From the NCBI RefSeq assembly GCF_005233875.1, contig NZ_SZPZ01000003.1, positions 124,001-188,000 of the forward strand: DNA of 64,000 bases, given 5' to 3'. Shown piece after piece: positions 35,221 to 42,648 of the stretch. The first letter of the stretch is position 1. Each line of letters starts with the position of its first letter. This stretch comes from Kribbella jiaozuonensis. GTDB taxonomy: Bacteria; Actinomycetota; Actinomycetes; Propionibacteriales; Kribbellaceae. The notes under the pieces were generated by a model. That model was not told the DNA's origin, ran no database searches, and was given only the letters and a program-made list of their open reading frames with translations. The translations under genes and the position numbers were made by a program.

Positions 35221-35726
35221 CAGTCCTCCACTCCGTTCCGTACAAGCTCGCCGACGTAGTCAGCCAGGCTGCTCAGCGTCTGCTGACCGCCCTCGATCGC
35301 GTGGTACTTCTCGACCGCCTCGTCACGCACTTCCTTGCTGGGGAACACCGTGTGCATCTCGATCCGGGTCGCCTCCCCATCGGCTTCGAACGTCAGCACC
35401 GAGTCGAAAGCGTTGGGGTCATCGCGGGACTCACCGTGCAGCAGCACGATCCGCTCCGGCGGGTCGATCTCGATCCAGGTGATCCACTCGGTGTAGTCCG
35501 TCCCGTCCGGTCCGTGCATCAGGAAGTCCCACTCCCCGCCGGCGCGGAACTCGAACGATCGCGTGGTCGTGGTGAAACCCTCCGGTCCCCACCACCGCGA
35601 CAGGTGCCGGACCTCGGTGAACGCCTCGAACACCAGCTCTCGCGGGGCATCGATGACCCGGGAGATGACGATCTCCCGGTCGGCCGTCGCGGACTGCGCC
35701 GGCGTTCCCTGTCCTGTCGTGCTCAT
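35220..35726 (-). CDS. SRPBCC / AHSA1-type protein
   Basis: This 168-residue protein has the AHSA1 pattern: ISRVIDAPRELVFEAFTE, then LSRWWGPEGFTTT and a C-terminal GGQQTLSSLADYV. The hydrophobic-cavity fold may bind a small ligand. The true start is ATG at 35726 (a TTG precedes it). It is 4 bp downstream of an ArsR repressor, the commonest partner of such proteins. Confidence 0.87.
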   Translation of the reverse strand: MSTTGQGTPAQSATADREIVISRVIDAPRELVFEAFTEVRHLSRWWGPEGFTTTTRSFEFRAGGEWDFLMHGPDGTDYTEWITWIEIDPPERIVLLHGESRDDPNAFDSVLTFEADGEATRIEMHTVFPSKEVRDEAVEKYHAIEGGQQTLSSLADYVGELVRNGVED

Positions 35727-35729
35727 CAA

Positions 35730-36071
35730 CTAGTCCTCCTGCCTTGCCTGCTTGAGGTCCTGCACGTATGCATCCAGCCGGTCGAAGCTCTCGTTCCAGA
35801 ACCGCTCGAACCCGCCGGCCCACTCGTGGACGGGCCGCAGCCCGCGGGCGTCCAGGCCGTACAGACGCTGTTTGCCTGCCTTCCGGTCCCGCACCAGCCC
35901 GACCTCGCGAAGCACCCGCAGGTGTTTCGACGCCCCCGGCTGGGTCATCCCCAGCTCCTGCGCCAACTCGGTCACCGGCCGCTCACCACCCCGCAGCAGC
36001 ACCAGAATCTCCCGGCGCTGCGGCTCGGCGATCGCGTTGAACACGTCCGAGGTCGTCGCTGCTCGTGCCAT
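35730..36071 (-). CDS. ArsR/SmtB-family repressor
   Basis: This 113-residue winged-helix protein has the family pattern IAEPQRREILVLL and the recognition helix MTQPGASKHLRVLREVGLV. No metal-binding Cys pair is present, consistent with the SdpR-like branch that accompanies AHSA1 proteins. An ATG at 36071 gives the usual N-terminus; another in-frame ATG sits at 36083. A small inverted repeat lies just upstream. Confidence 0.88.
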   Translation of the reverse strand: MARAATTSDVFNAIAEPQRREILVLLRGGERPVTELAQELGMTQPGASKHLRVLREVGLVRDRKAGKQRLYGLDARGLRPVHEWAGGFERFWNESFDRLDAYVQDLKQARQED

Positions 36072-36083
36072 GACCGCAATCAT

Positions 36084-36099
36084 ATGCCTATATCGGCAT
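36084..36099. promoter_or_regulatory. Candidate ArsR operator
   Basis: ATGCCTATATCGGCAT is a 5-6-5 inverted repeat with an AT-rich centre placed 13 bp before the ATG at 36071. The position suggests autoregulation of the arsR-SRPBCC-DHFR-GNAT string. Confidence 0.6.
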
Positions 36100-36140
36100 G
36101 CGTCAAGGCGCTGCTTGTTATGGCCTGTGTGGACGTCAGG

Positions 36141-36902
36141 TCAGCGGTGGCGGCGGGCGAGGTGGGCGGTGATCTGGGCGTCGATCTCCACTGTCTCCGG
36201 GAGCACCTCGAGCGTCCGCCGGAAGACCTCGTCCCGGTCCTCCGGCGGCAGCAGCACGTACGCCGAGACCGTCGACAGCTGTCCGATGTAGTCGACGCCC
36301 TTCATCATCAGACGTCGTTCGATCACCGCCTGCCGGACATCGCCGAACCACTCGGACTGCTCGAGCTCCGTCCCCGGCCATTGCATCGGCAGCTCCTCAG
36401 GCGTCCCGTCAGGCGACGGGACCCCGTCGTCCTCCAGGTACGGCGCCCGCGCCGCCCAGGCCGCCTCCTTGAGCGCCGGGTCAGCCAACTGAATCGGCAC
36501 CCCGAACGAGGCAAACACCCCACCCGGTCGCACGAGCGCTGCCATCCGCTCCCACCGACCTTCAGGGTCGGTCCAATGCAGCGCGGCAGCCGAGTACACC
36601 AGGTCGTACGACGTATCCAGCGGCAGATCCTCGAACGCCGCCTGCACGGTCGTCACGTTCGCCGGCAGCCGTTTCCGCAATTCCGCCAGCATGGCCGCGT
36701 CCGGCTCGGTCGCCGTGATCGCGATCCCGCCCTGCGCGAACAGCCGGGTCGCCTTCCCCGTCCCCGCCCCGATCTCGAGCGCAGTCCGAACCGGCTCCCC
36801 GGCGTACGCCATCACCAGCTCGAGCAGCTCCACCGGATACCCGGTCCGGAACCGCTCGTAAGCCTCGGCCACCGACCCAAAACTCAACGCCCGCTCAACC
36901 AT
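36141..36902 (-). CDS. Class I SAM-dependent methyltransferase
   Basis: This 253-residue protein has motif I ALEIGAGTGKATRLF (about residues 40-54), motif II IAITATEPDAAML and the post-motif YDLVYSAAALHWTDPEGRW. This is the small-molecule methyltransferase layout (Methyltransf_11/25). The acceptor is unknown. Confidence 0.86.
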   Translation of the reverse strand: MVERALSFGSVAEAYERFRTGYPVELLELVMAYAGEPVRTALEIGAGTGKATRLFAQGGIAITATEPDAAMLAELRKRLPANVTTVQAAFEDLPLDTSYDLVYSAAALHWTDPEGRWERMAALVRPGGVFASFGVPIQLADPALKEAAWAARAPYLEDDGVPSPDGTPEELPMQWPGTELEQSEWFGDVRQAVIERRLMMKGVDYIGQLSTVSAYVLLPPEDRDEVFRRTLEVLPETVEIDAQITAHLARRHR

Positions 36903-36951
36903 GCCAGCATCCTGGCATCGCCCCCGGCGTAACCGCCTGCCGTTTTCGCCG

Positions 36952-37515
36952 TCAGCGCTTCGTCTCGTACCTGTTCAGGGTCACGCCGCCCGGGAACGTG
37001 CGCGTCTCGACCAGGTTCAGGTTCACCCAGCTGTCCAATGCGGTGAAGAACGGCGCGCCGCCGCCCAGCAGCACCGGATGGGTGACAATCTCGAACTCGT
37101 CGACCAGCCCGGCCCGCATGGCCGCAGCCGCGAGCGTGGCGCCACCGACCCGCATCGGCCCGCCGTCCTCGGCCTTGAGCCGGGCGATCTCCGGCACAGC
37201 GTCGCCGGTGAACAAGCGAGCGTTCCAGTCGACCTTGTCGATCGTCGAGGAGAACACGACCTTCGGCGTATCCCGCCAGTTCCGCGCGAACTCGATCTGC
37301 GCCGGCGTGGCGCCCGGCTGCTGGTCACCAGTCGGCCAGTACGAACTCATCGTCTCCCACAGCCGACGCCCGTACAGGAACACCCCGATCGCCAACTCCC
37401 GCTCGAGCCAAAACTCGAACAACTCGTCATTCGGCTCACTCCAACCGAGGTCGTCACCAGGCGCGGCGATATAGCCATCCAGGGACAAGTTCATGCCGTA
37501 GACCAGTTTCCGCAT
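36952..37515 (-). CDS. Dihydrofolate reductase-like protein
   Basis: This 187-residue RibD C-terminal-type protein begins KLVYGMNLSLDGYIAAPG and has the NADP loop MRVGGATLAAAAMRAGLVDEF. It is related to, but distinct from, the protein at 34555. There is no partner gene; the tRNA-Ser follows on the same strand upstream. Confidence 0.86.
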   Translation of the reverse strand: MRKLVYGMNLSLDGYIAAPGDDLGWSEPNDELFEFWLERELAIGVFLYGRRLWETMSSYWPTGDQQPGATPAQIEFARNWRDTPKVVFSSTIDKVDWNARLFTGDAVPEIARLKAEDGGPMRVGGATLAAAAMRAGLVDEFEIVTHPVLLGGGAPFFTALDSWVNLNLVETRTFPGGVTLNRYETKR

Positions 37516-37623
37516 GGAGCCGAGCCTTCCCTCATTGCGACAGCCCTCACCGGCCGCCCGTCACCCCTACAACGAACGCCCCACCCCGGATCCGACAGCT
37601 CCCCACAGAAATCCTCACCAGGC

Positions 37624-37711
37624 GGAGGGTGTGGGATTCGAACCCACGATGACGGTCACCCGCCATACCGGTTTTCAAGACCAGCGCACTCGGCCACTAT
37701 GCGAACCCTCC
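37624..37711 (-). tRNA. tRNA-Ser(UGA)
   Basis: The minus strand folds as an 88-nt class II tRNA. Acceptor GGAGGGT pairs with ACCCTCC, the anticodon stem CTGGT/ACCGG surrounds the loop CTTGAAA with anticodon TGA, and a long variable arm (serine-type) precedes the T-loop GGTTCGAATCC. No CCA is encoded. It is read from about 37711 to 37624. Confidence 0.95.
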
Positions 37712-37773
37712 CGGCGGTTGCCGCCGAGGGTCGAGGATAGCTGAATCGGTGTGCGGGGGCGGGAGGTGGCCGG

Positions 37774-37779
37774 TATGGT
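37774..37779 (+). promoter_or_regulatory. Candidate -10 box for the MFS leader transcript
   Basis: TATGGT lies 50 bp before the short upstream ORF. The AT-poor surroundings make it stand out, but a -35 element is not convincing. Confidence 0.35.
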
Positions 37780-37828
37780 CTGGGCAGCGGCGGATCGACC
37801 GCCAAGGGTATGGACGGAGGTGAGAGCA

Positions 37829-37879
37829 ATGTCTTGGTCGTTCACGGACATGGCACACACCGTCCGGTCGGCGCACTGA
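37829..37879 (+). CDS. Putative 16-residue leader peptide upstream of an MFS gene
   Basis: The frame encodes MSWSFTDMAHTVRSAH with GGAGG 8 bp before the ATG, an unusually strong site for so small a frame. Its stop codon lies inside the loop of an 11-bp hairpin (37864-37895), and a second GC-rich hairpin follows before the transporter start. This is the layout of ribosome-mediated attenuation of a resistance gene, but that role is inferred. Confidence 0.5.
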   Translation: MSWSFTDMAHTVRSAH

Positions 37880-37928
37880 AACCTGCGCTGACTGGACCAA
37901 CCGCCGGGCTGCACGTCAGCAGCCGGCG
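37864..37928 (+). promoter_or_regulatory. Two hairpins in the leader of the MFS gene
   Basis: Hairpin A: CCGGTCGGCGC (37864-37874) pairs with GCGCTGACTGG (37885-37895) with two G-U pairs, and encloses the leader stop codon. Hairpin B: CGCCGGGCTGC (37902-37912) pairs with GCAGCCGGCG (37919-37928) with one bulged G. Translation of the leader would disrupt hairpin A. No long T-tract follows B, so termination or occlusion is uncertain. Confidence 0.5.
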
Positions 37929-37960
37929 TCCCGTTGATTCGTCATGCCCTCAGGAGTCTT

Positions 37961-39199
37961 ATGCGTTCGCTTGGCGCTGTTGCGTTTCCGGGTGAGCTCG
38001 GGTCTGATTTTCGGAAGATCTGGCCGGCCTCGATCATCTCCAATCTCGGCGACGGTGCTATGGCTGCCGCCGGGCCGTTGCTCGTTGCCTCGATCACCCG
38101 CGAGCCCGCGGCGGTGGGGGCAGCTGCGTTCATTCAGCAGCTGCCGTGGTTGCTGTTCGCGTTGTTCAGCGGCGTACTCGTCGATCGGCTCGATCGTCGG
38201 CTGATGATTGTTGCTGCCGACACCTTTCGGGCGATCGTCCTGGTTGCACTCGGCATCGCCGTACTGCTCGATACGTCGCCTCTCTGGGCGATCTACGTCG
38301 CCTTGTTCCTTCTCGGTACGGCGGAAACCCTTGCAGATAACGCGTCCGGCGCATTGCTCGTCAGCGCCGTGCCGAAGGAGCATCTGGGTAAAGCCAATGC
38401 ACGGCTGTTCGCCAGTGCGACCGTTCTGCAACAGCTCGGTGGGCCGCCGCTGGGCGCACTGTTGTTTGCGGCGGGCGCCGGCATCCCACTGGTCTTCGAC
38501 GCGGTCACCTTCGCCGCAGCGGCGGCCCTGATCGCGCGCGTCGCCGTACGTCCGCCACTGCCCGACCACTCCACGCGTGCAGCCATCTGGCGTGAGGTCC
38601 ACGAGGGAGTGCGGTGGCTATGGCGGCACACCGGCGTACGGACGCTCGCGCTGTCGATCCTGGTCATGAACATCACCTTCTGCGCGGCCTTCGCGACCTG
38701 GGTGCTGTTCGCCCGCGAGCGGCTCGGTCTGACCGAGACACAGTTCGGTCTGCTCATCTCTGTCGGCGCAGTCGGCGGCGTGCTCGGCATGCCGACGTAC
38801 CACTTCCTGGAGCCGCGCGTCGGCTCCGTGACCTTGCTCCGCGCCGGCCTGGTGATCGAAACGACGGTCCATCTCGTCCTGGCGCTCACGAGGGACCCAT
38901 GGGTCGCCGGCGCGACCATGGCCGTTTTCGGCGTCCACGCCGTGGTGTGGGGCATCGTCTCGACTACAACGCGTCAACTCGTCACCCCGGATGCCCTGAT
39001 GGGCAGGGTCAACAGCGTGTACCTGCTGGCCTCGGTCGGCGGTGCTGCGATCGGTTCGGCGCTCGGCGGGCTGCTCGCGCAGCGGTTCGGACTGGCTGCT
39101 CCGTTCGCGATCGCTTTCGTCGCGATGGTGGTCATGACAGCAGTGGCCTGGCGTCCGCTCCGGCACGTCTCTGTACGGCGGGTGCCTGCAGCAGACTGA
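37961..39199 (+). CDS. MFS exporter (12-TM, enterobactin-exporter-like)
   Basis: This 412-residue transporter has 12 predicted helices. Its N-terminus IWPASIISNLGDGAMAAAGPLL and the motif A-like SGVLVDRLDRRLMIV place it with EntS/MFS_3-type exporters of small molecules such as siderophores or macrolides. CAGGAG precedes the ATG at 37961. The long leader with a strong small ORF suggests induction by a translation inhibitor. Confidence 0.85.
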   Translation: MRSLGAVAFPGELGSDFRKIWPASIISNLGDGAMAAAGPLLVASITREPAAVGAAAFIQQLPWLLFALFSGVLVDRLDRRLMIVAADTFRAIVLVALGIAVLLDTSPLWAIYVALFLLGTAETLADNASGALLVSAVPKEHLGKANARLFASATVLQQLGGPPLGALLFAAGAGIPLVFDAVTFAAAAALIARVAVRPPLPDHSTRAAIWREVHEGVRWLWRHTGVRTLALSILVMNITFCAAFATWVLFARERLGLTETQFGLLISVGAVGGVLGMPTYHFLEPRVGSVTLLRAGLVIETTVHLVLALTRDPWVAGATMAVFGVHAVVWGIVSTTTRQLVTPDALMGRVNSVYLLASVGGAAIGSALGGLLAQRFGLAAPFAIAFVAMVVMTAVAWRPLRHVSVRRVPAAD

Positions 39200-39273
39200 A
39201 ATCGGATGGTACGGCTGGAGAGCGCTTGCTAGAGTTCGCCAGCCGCCGAGATGACCGATAGGAGCGCTTCGCT

Positions 39274-40491
39274 ATGCCCGCAGCCACGTCACTCGGCCTC
39301 CCGAACGTACGCGGTCGGGTACCGCTGCTGGCCGGTCTGGCGATCGACTCGTTCGGCGGCGGCTGCGCGGGACCGCTCCTGCTGCTGTTCTTCAACAAGG
39401 TCGCCGGCATTCAGCTCGGCACGGCCGGATTGATGCTGACCATCGCAACGCTGTTCTCGATCGCCGCGCCGGCCGCAGTGGGAGTGGTGATCGACCGGGT
39501 CGGGCCGCGCAACATCGTCGTGGCCGCGCAGTTCGGCCAGGGGCTGGCGTTCACCGGCTTCTTCTTCGGGCGGTCGGTCTGGGTCCTGTTCCTGTGTTCG
39601 CTGGTGATGACGACCGGACAGCGCGTGTTCTGGTCGGCGATCTTCAGTCTGCTCGCGGATGTCGCCGACGAGGGCGAGCGGGACAAGTGGTTCGGGCTGG
39701 GCGGCATGATGCAAGCCGGCGGCCTTGCGCTCGGTGCACTGGTGGCCGGCTGGCTGCTGGCCATCGGCGGCGACGCACCGTTCCTGGTCGCGATGGCGGT
39801 TAACGCAGTGACGTTCTACGTCGCCGGACTGCTCCTGCTGCGACTGCATCCGTCGCACCACGAGCGGACCAACCAGGACACCGGGCCGGCGCCGCTCCTC
39901 CGCAAGGACAGGACGTTCCTGGTACTGATCGGTGCGAACACGTTGCTGGCGCTCTGCACGATGATGCTCGGCGTCGGCGTACCGGTGTATGTCACGGAGG
40001 CGCTGACTGTGCCGAAGTGGCTGGTCGGCGTGCTGATTGCGGCGACAGCTGTCGTACTGGCGACCGGTCAGACGCTGGTGGTGCGCCATACCGAGCGGCG
40101 TCGTCGTACGAACGTCATGGTGGTCGCTGGGATCACCTATGCGGTGTGGGCGGTGCTGATGGCGCTGCAGGTGCACATCCCGGCGGGGTGGGTCGTGCCG
40201 GTGCTGGTGCTGGCGACAGCTTGCTATGCGTTTGCCGACGTACTACATGCGGCGACCAACAACGCCCTGTCGGCGGCGGTCTCGCCGGTGATCGGGCGGG
40301 GGAAGTACCTGTCGTACTGGCAGTACTCGTTCGCGTTCTCGAGCGTGCTGGCGCCGGGGTTCTTCGCGCAGCTGTTCGAGGTTCAGCACGAGCTGCCGTG
40401 GGTGGTGCTGGCCGGGCTGGCGCTGGTGGCGAGTCTGACGATCTACGTGCTGGCTCGGGTCGCGCCGCGGCTGAGTTCCGCGCGGATCTGA
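39274..40491 (+). CDS. MFS transporter
   Basis: This 405-residue protein has about 12 hydrophobic helices. It lacks a clear motif A, but GVVIDRVGPRNIVV between the second and third helices is a diverged version. TAGGAG lies upstream of the ATG. It follows the other MFS gene in the same direction with a 74-bp gap. The substrate is unknown. Confidence 0.82.
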   Translation: MPAATSLGLPNVRGRVPLLAGLAIDSFGGGCAGPLLLLFFNKVAGIQLGTAGLMLTIATLFSIAAPAAVGVVIDRVGPRNIVVAAQFGQGLAFTGFFFGRSVWVLFLCSLVMTTGQRVFWSAIFSLLADVADEGERDKWFGLGGMMQAGGLALGALVAGWLLAIGGDAPFLVAMAVNAVTFYVAGLLLLRLHPSHHERTNQDTGPAPLLRKDRTFLVLIGANTLLALCTMMLGVGVPVYVTEALTVPKWLVGVLIAATAVVLATGQTLVVRHTERRRRTNVMVVAGITYAVWAVLMALQVHIPAGWVVPVLVLATACYAFADVLHAATNNALSAAVSPVIGRGKYLSYWQYSFAFSSVLAPGFFAQLFEVQHELPWVVLAGLALVASLTIYVLARVAPRLSSARI

Positions 40492-40540
40492 CCGGTCCGA
40501 CCTGGCCGTTTCCTGATCTGTCAGGATGCGTTGCGCTGCG

Positions 40541-40556
40541 TCGAACATCTGTTCTA
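40541..40556. promoter_or_regulatory. SOS-box-like (LexA) site
   Basis: TCGAACATCTGTTCTA matches the actinobacterial LexA consensus TCGAAC-N4-GTTCGA at 11 of 12 specified positions. A short frame (ATG at 40557, 33 codons) begins directly at its edge, as in SOS-controlled DUF222/HNH genes, but soon ends. The next real gene starts 180 bp away. Confidence 0.5.
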
Positions 40557-40738
40557 ATGTTGGCTCAGTTCGCGGTTCTCCACCCGGATTGTCCGATGGA
40601 CCGAGTCTCCCACCACCGATGTGGACGGACCGGAGGACACCGCCGCCCGGGGTTGTGAGGACCCGGGCTGTGGAGAGTCCGCAGACAACACTGGTACAGC
40701 TTGAGCGAGGTGGTCACGCAACGAAAGGACAGCGACAG

Positions 40739-41338
40739 ATGCTGCTCGAACACCGCGGCCGACGACCGGTCGTGCCCGAATCCGCGTACGTCGCACCATC
40801 GGCCGTGCTCTGCGGCGCCGTCGTCCTCGGCGAAGGCAGCAGGGTCCTGCACGGTGCTGTGCTGACGGCGGAGAACGGCGAGATCAGACTCGGCGAGAAC
40901 AGTGTGGTGATGGAGAACGCCCTGGTGCGCGGCCGGGCCGACCATCCCGCCCTGATCGGCGACGCGGTCCTGGTAGGTCCCCATGCACACGTCAACGGCG
41001 CCACGGTCGAGAATGAAGTCTTCATCGCCACGGGCGCCGCGTTGTTCCCCGGTTCCGTCGCCGGCACAGGCGCAGAGCTGCGGATCAACAGCGTGCTGCA
41101 CGTCAACTCGCGCCTGGAGCCAGGCACGATCCTCCCGATCGGCTGGATCGCTGCCGGCAACCCGGCCCAACTCTTCTCCCCGGACCGGCACGAAGAGCTG
41201 TGGCAGACCCAACGCGAGCTGGACTTTCCGGGCACTGTGTACGGCGTTCCTCGAAGCACACCTATGCGCGAAATCATGGCCCGCCAGTCTGCGTTCTTTG
41301 GCGCGCATCTCGAGGACCGCCCAATCGACCCAACCTGA
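40739..41338 (+). CDS. Gamma-carbonic-anhydrase-like hexapeptide-repeat protein
   Basis: This 199-residue left-handed beta-helix protein shows hexapeptide repeats: AYVAPSAVLCGAVVLGEG, NSVVMENALV, VGPHAHVNGATVENEVF. It resembles gamma-CA/PaaY proteins, with His residues in VGPHAH at the place of metal ligands; the other two ligands cannot be assigned. GAAAGGA precedes the ATG. It may hydrolyse CO2 or a CoA thioester, or act only as a scaffold. Confidence 0.8.
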   Translation: MLLEHRGRRPVVPESAYVAPSAVLCGAVVLGEGSRVLHGAVLTAENGEIRLGENSVVMENALVRGRADHPALIGDAVLVGPHAHVNGATVENEVFIATGAALFPGSVAGTGAELRINSVLHVNSRLEPGTILPIGWIAAGNPAQLFSPDRHEELWQTQRELDFPGTVYGVPRSTPMREIMARQSAFFGAHLEDRPIDPT

Positions 41339-41347
41339 GCGAGGGGT

Positions 41348-42613
41348 TCAGCTGGTGGTGAGGGTGTGGAGCTCGAAGCGGCGGATCTGGGCGGGCGAGG
41401 AACCTGCACAGGTCAGTCGGGCGTCGACGGTGTCGAGGTGAGCTGACACCTCGACGGAGATCGAACCGGTGGTGGATGCGAGGAGGATTCGCCAACGGTG
41501 GTCGGGGAGTTGCTGGACGGATTGCGGTTGGAGGTTGTCGACGGTTGGTGCGTGGCCGGCTTGGCGGGCGAAGTGTTGGGCGGCTTGGACGGGTGGGGTG
41601 AAGGCACCTGATCCGCGGAGGAGATCAGGTACGACGAGACCCTTGTCGTACTGCCGGGCGAGTTCGACCGCGCGCGTTGGTGGGACGTGGCCGTAGAAGA
41701 GTCCGTGCGGAAGTACGACGACGTTTGCCGCGAAGCGGTCGCCGCCGATGTGGCTGCACTCCCACGTGCGCTCGCGGTAGGCGGAGGCGAGTGCTGCGGC
41801 GACCGGACGCCCGCGCACGGCGCAGCATGCGTCGTGACGGCCGTGGGTGCAGACGAGGTAGACAGGCTCGTTGCTGACGCTGCCCGGATCCTTGCCCGCA
41901 AGCACGTCGAGCAGATGCTCGTCGGTCGGCAGCGTCCCCCACCGGATCTCTTCACGCCCTGGCCGGCAGTCCACCAATCCCCAACGCCGACTCCGCGCCC
42001 GATCCACCCGCCCATACCGCCGAACCAACACCGGCCGAATCCCCAACTCCCGACACGTCCGCGCAACCACATCCCCAAGCCCCACACCCGCCTCGGCCCC
42101 ACGGCCTCCGAGGCTTGTTAGCGCCGGACCCACGGCCCCACCGACTCCGGCGCTTGTTAGCGCCTGCCCCTCGGCCACACCGGCTCCGGCGCCCATTCGC
42201 GCGCGGCCCTCTACCCCACCGCCTCCGGGGCCTGTTGGTGCGCGGCCCTCGGCGCCACCGGCTCCGAGGCTTGGTAGCGCCTGACCCTCGGCGCCACTGC
42301 CTCCGGCGCCTGTTGGCGCCTGCCCCTTTGTCCCACCGGCCCCGGCGCCCGTTGGCGCGCGGCCTTCGGCCCCGCCGGCTCCGGCGTTCGTTGGCGTGCG
42401 GTGCTCTGCCCCGCCGCCGGGGCCTGTTGGCGCGCGGCCCTCGGCGCCAGCGGCTCCGAGGGAGGTGAGGGCCTGGCGGGGCCAGGGGGCTTGGGATTCG
42501 ATGAGGAGCCAGCGTTGGGCGGGTGGGGCGGTGGCGATCAGGGAGTCGTGCCGGAGGTCGGCTTGGGCTGCGCAGCCTGTTTCCGGTCGGTAGCGAGCGT
42601 CCCCGTAGTCCAC
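41348..42613 (-). CDS. Sucrase/ferredoxin-like protein with an internal 13-residue tandem repeat
   Basis: This 421-residue protein belongs to the sucrase/ferredoxin-like family (thioredoxin-fold 2Fe-2S). VCTHGRHDACCAVRG and ECSHIGGDRFAANVV contain the Cys/His residues expected to hold the cluster. A disordered insert at about residues 47-172 consists of roughly nine copies of a 13-residue unit such as AEGRAPTGAGAGG, splitting the N-terminal strand from the rest. It is the third gene of a leftward unit after the DGGA-rich protein and the JmjC oxygenase (35-bp gap). It may donate electrons to the oxygenase; that is inference. Confidence 0.85.
   Translation of the reverse strand: MDYGDARYRPETGCAAQADLRHDSLIATAPPAQRWLLIESQAPWPRQALTSLGAAGAEGRAPTGPGGGAEHRTPTNAGAGGAEGRAPTGAGAGGTKGQAPTGAGGSGAEGQALPSLGAGGAEGRAPTGPGGGGVEGRARMGAGAGVAEGQALTSAGVGGAVGPALTSLGGRGAEAGVGLGDVVARTCRELGIRPVLVRRYGRVDRARSRRWGLVDCRPGREEIRWGTLPTDEHLLDVLAGKDPGSVSNEPVYLVCTHGRHDACCAVRGRPVAAALASAYRERTWECSHIGGDRFAANVVVLPHGLFYGHVPPTRAVELARQYDKGLVVPDLLRGSGAFTPPVQAAQHFARQAGHAPTVDNLQPQSVQQLPDHRWRILLASTTGSISVEVSAHLDTVDARLTCAGSSPAQIRRFELHTLTTS
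42098..42478. repeat. 39-bp coding minisatellite inside the sucrase/ferredoxin gene
   Basis: About nine imperfect copies of a 39-bp unit (13 codons, reading AExxAxTGxGxGG) stand in tandem. The flanking host sequence QALTSLGAAG is itself a unit-like fragment, and internal units end in ALTSLG or ALPSLG. The repeat therefore probably arose by slippage from the gene's own sequence. Copy number is a multiple of 3 bp, so expansions keep the frame. Confidence 0.85.
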
Positions 42614-42648
42614 GGCACCTCACAATTCCACACCGGCTCGATGGGACC

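Noticed and set aside
37624..37960. tRNA-associated integration site
   Set aside because: There is a tRNA-Ser, but no integrase, no repeated 3' end of the tRNA nearby and no change in gene style.
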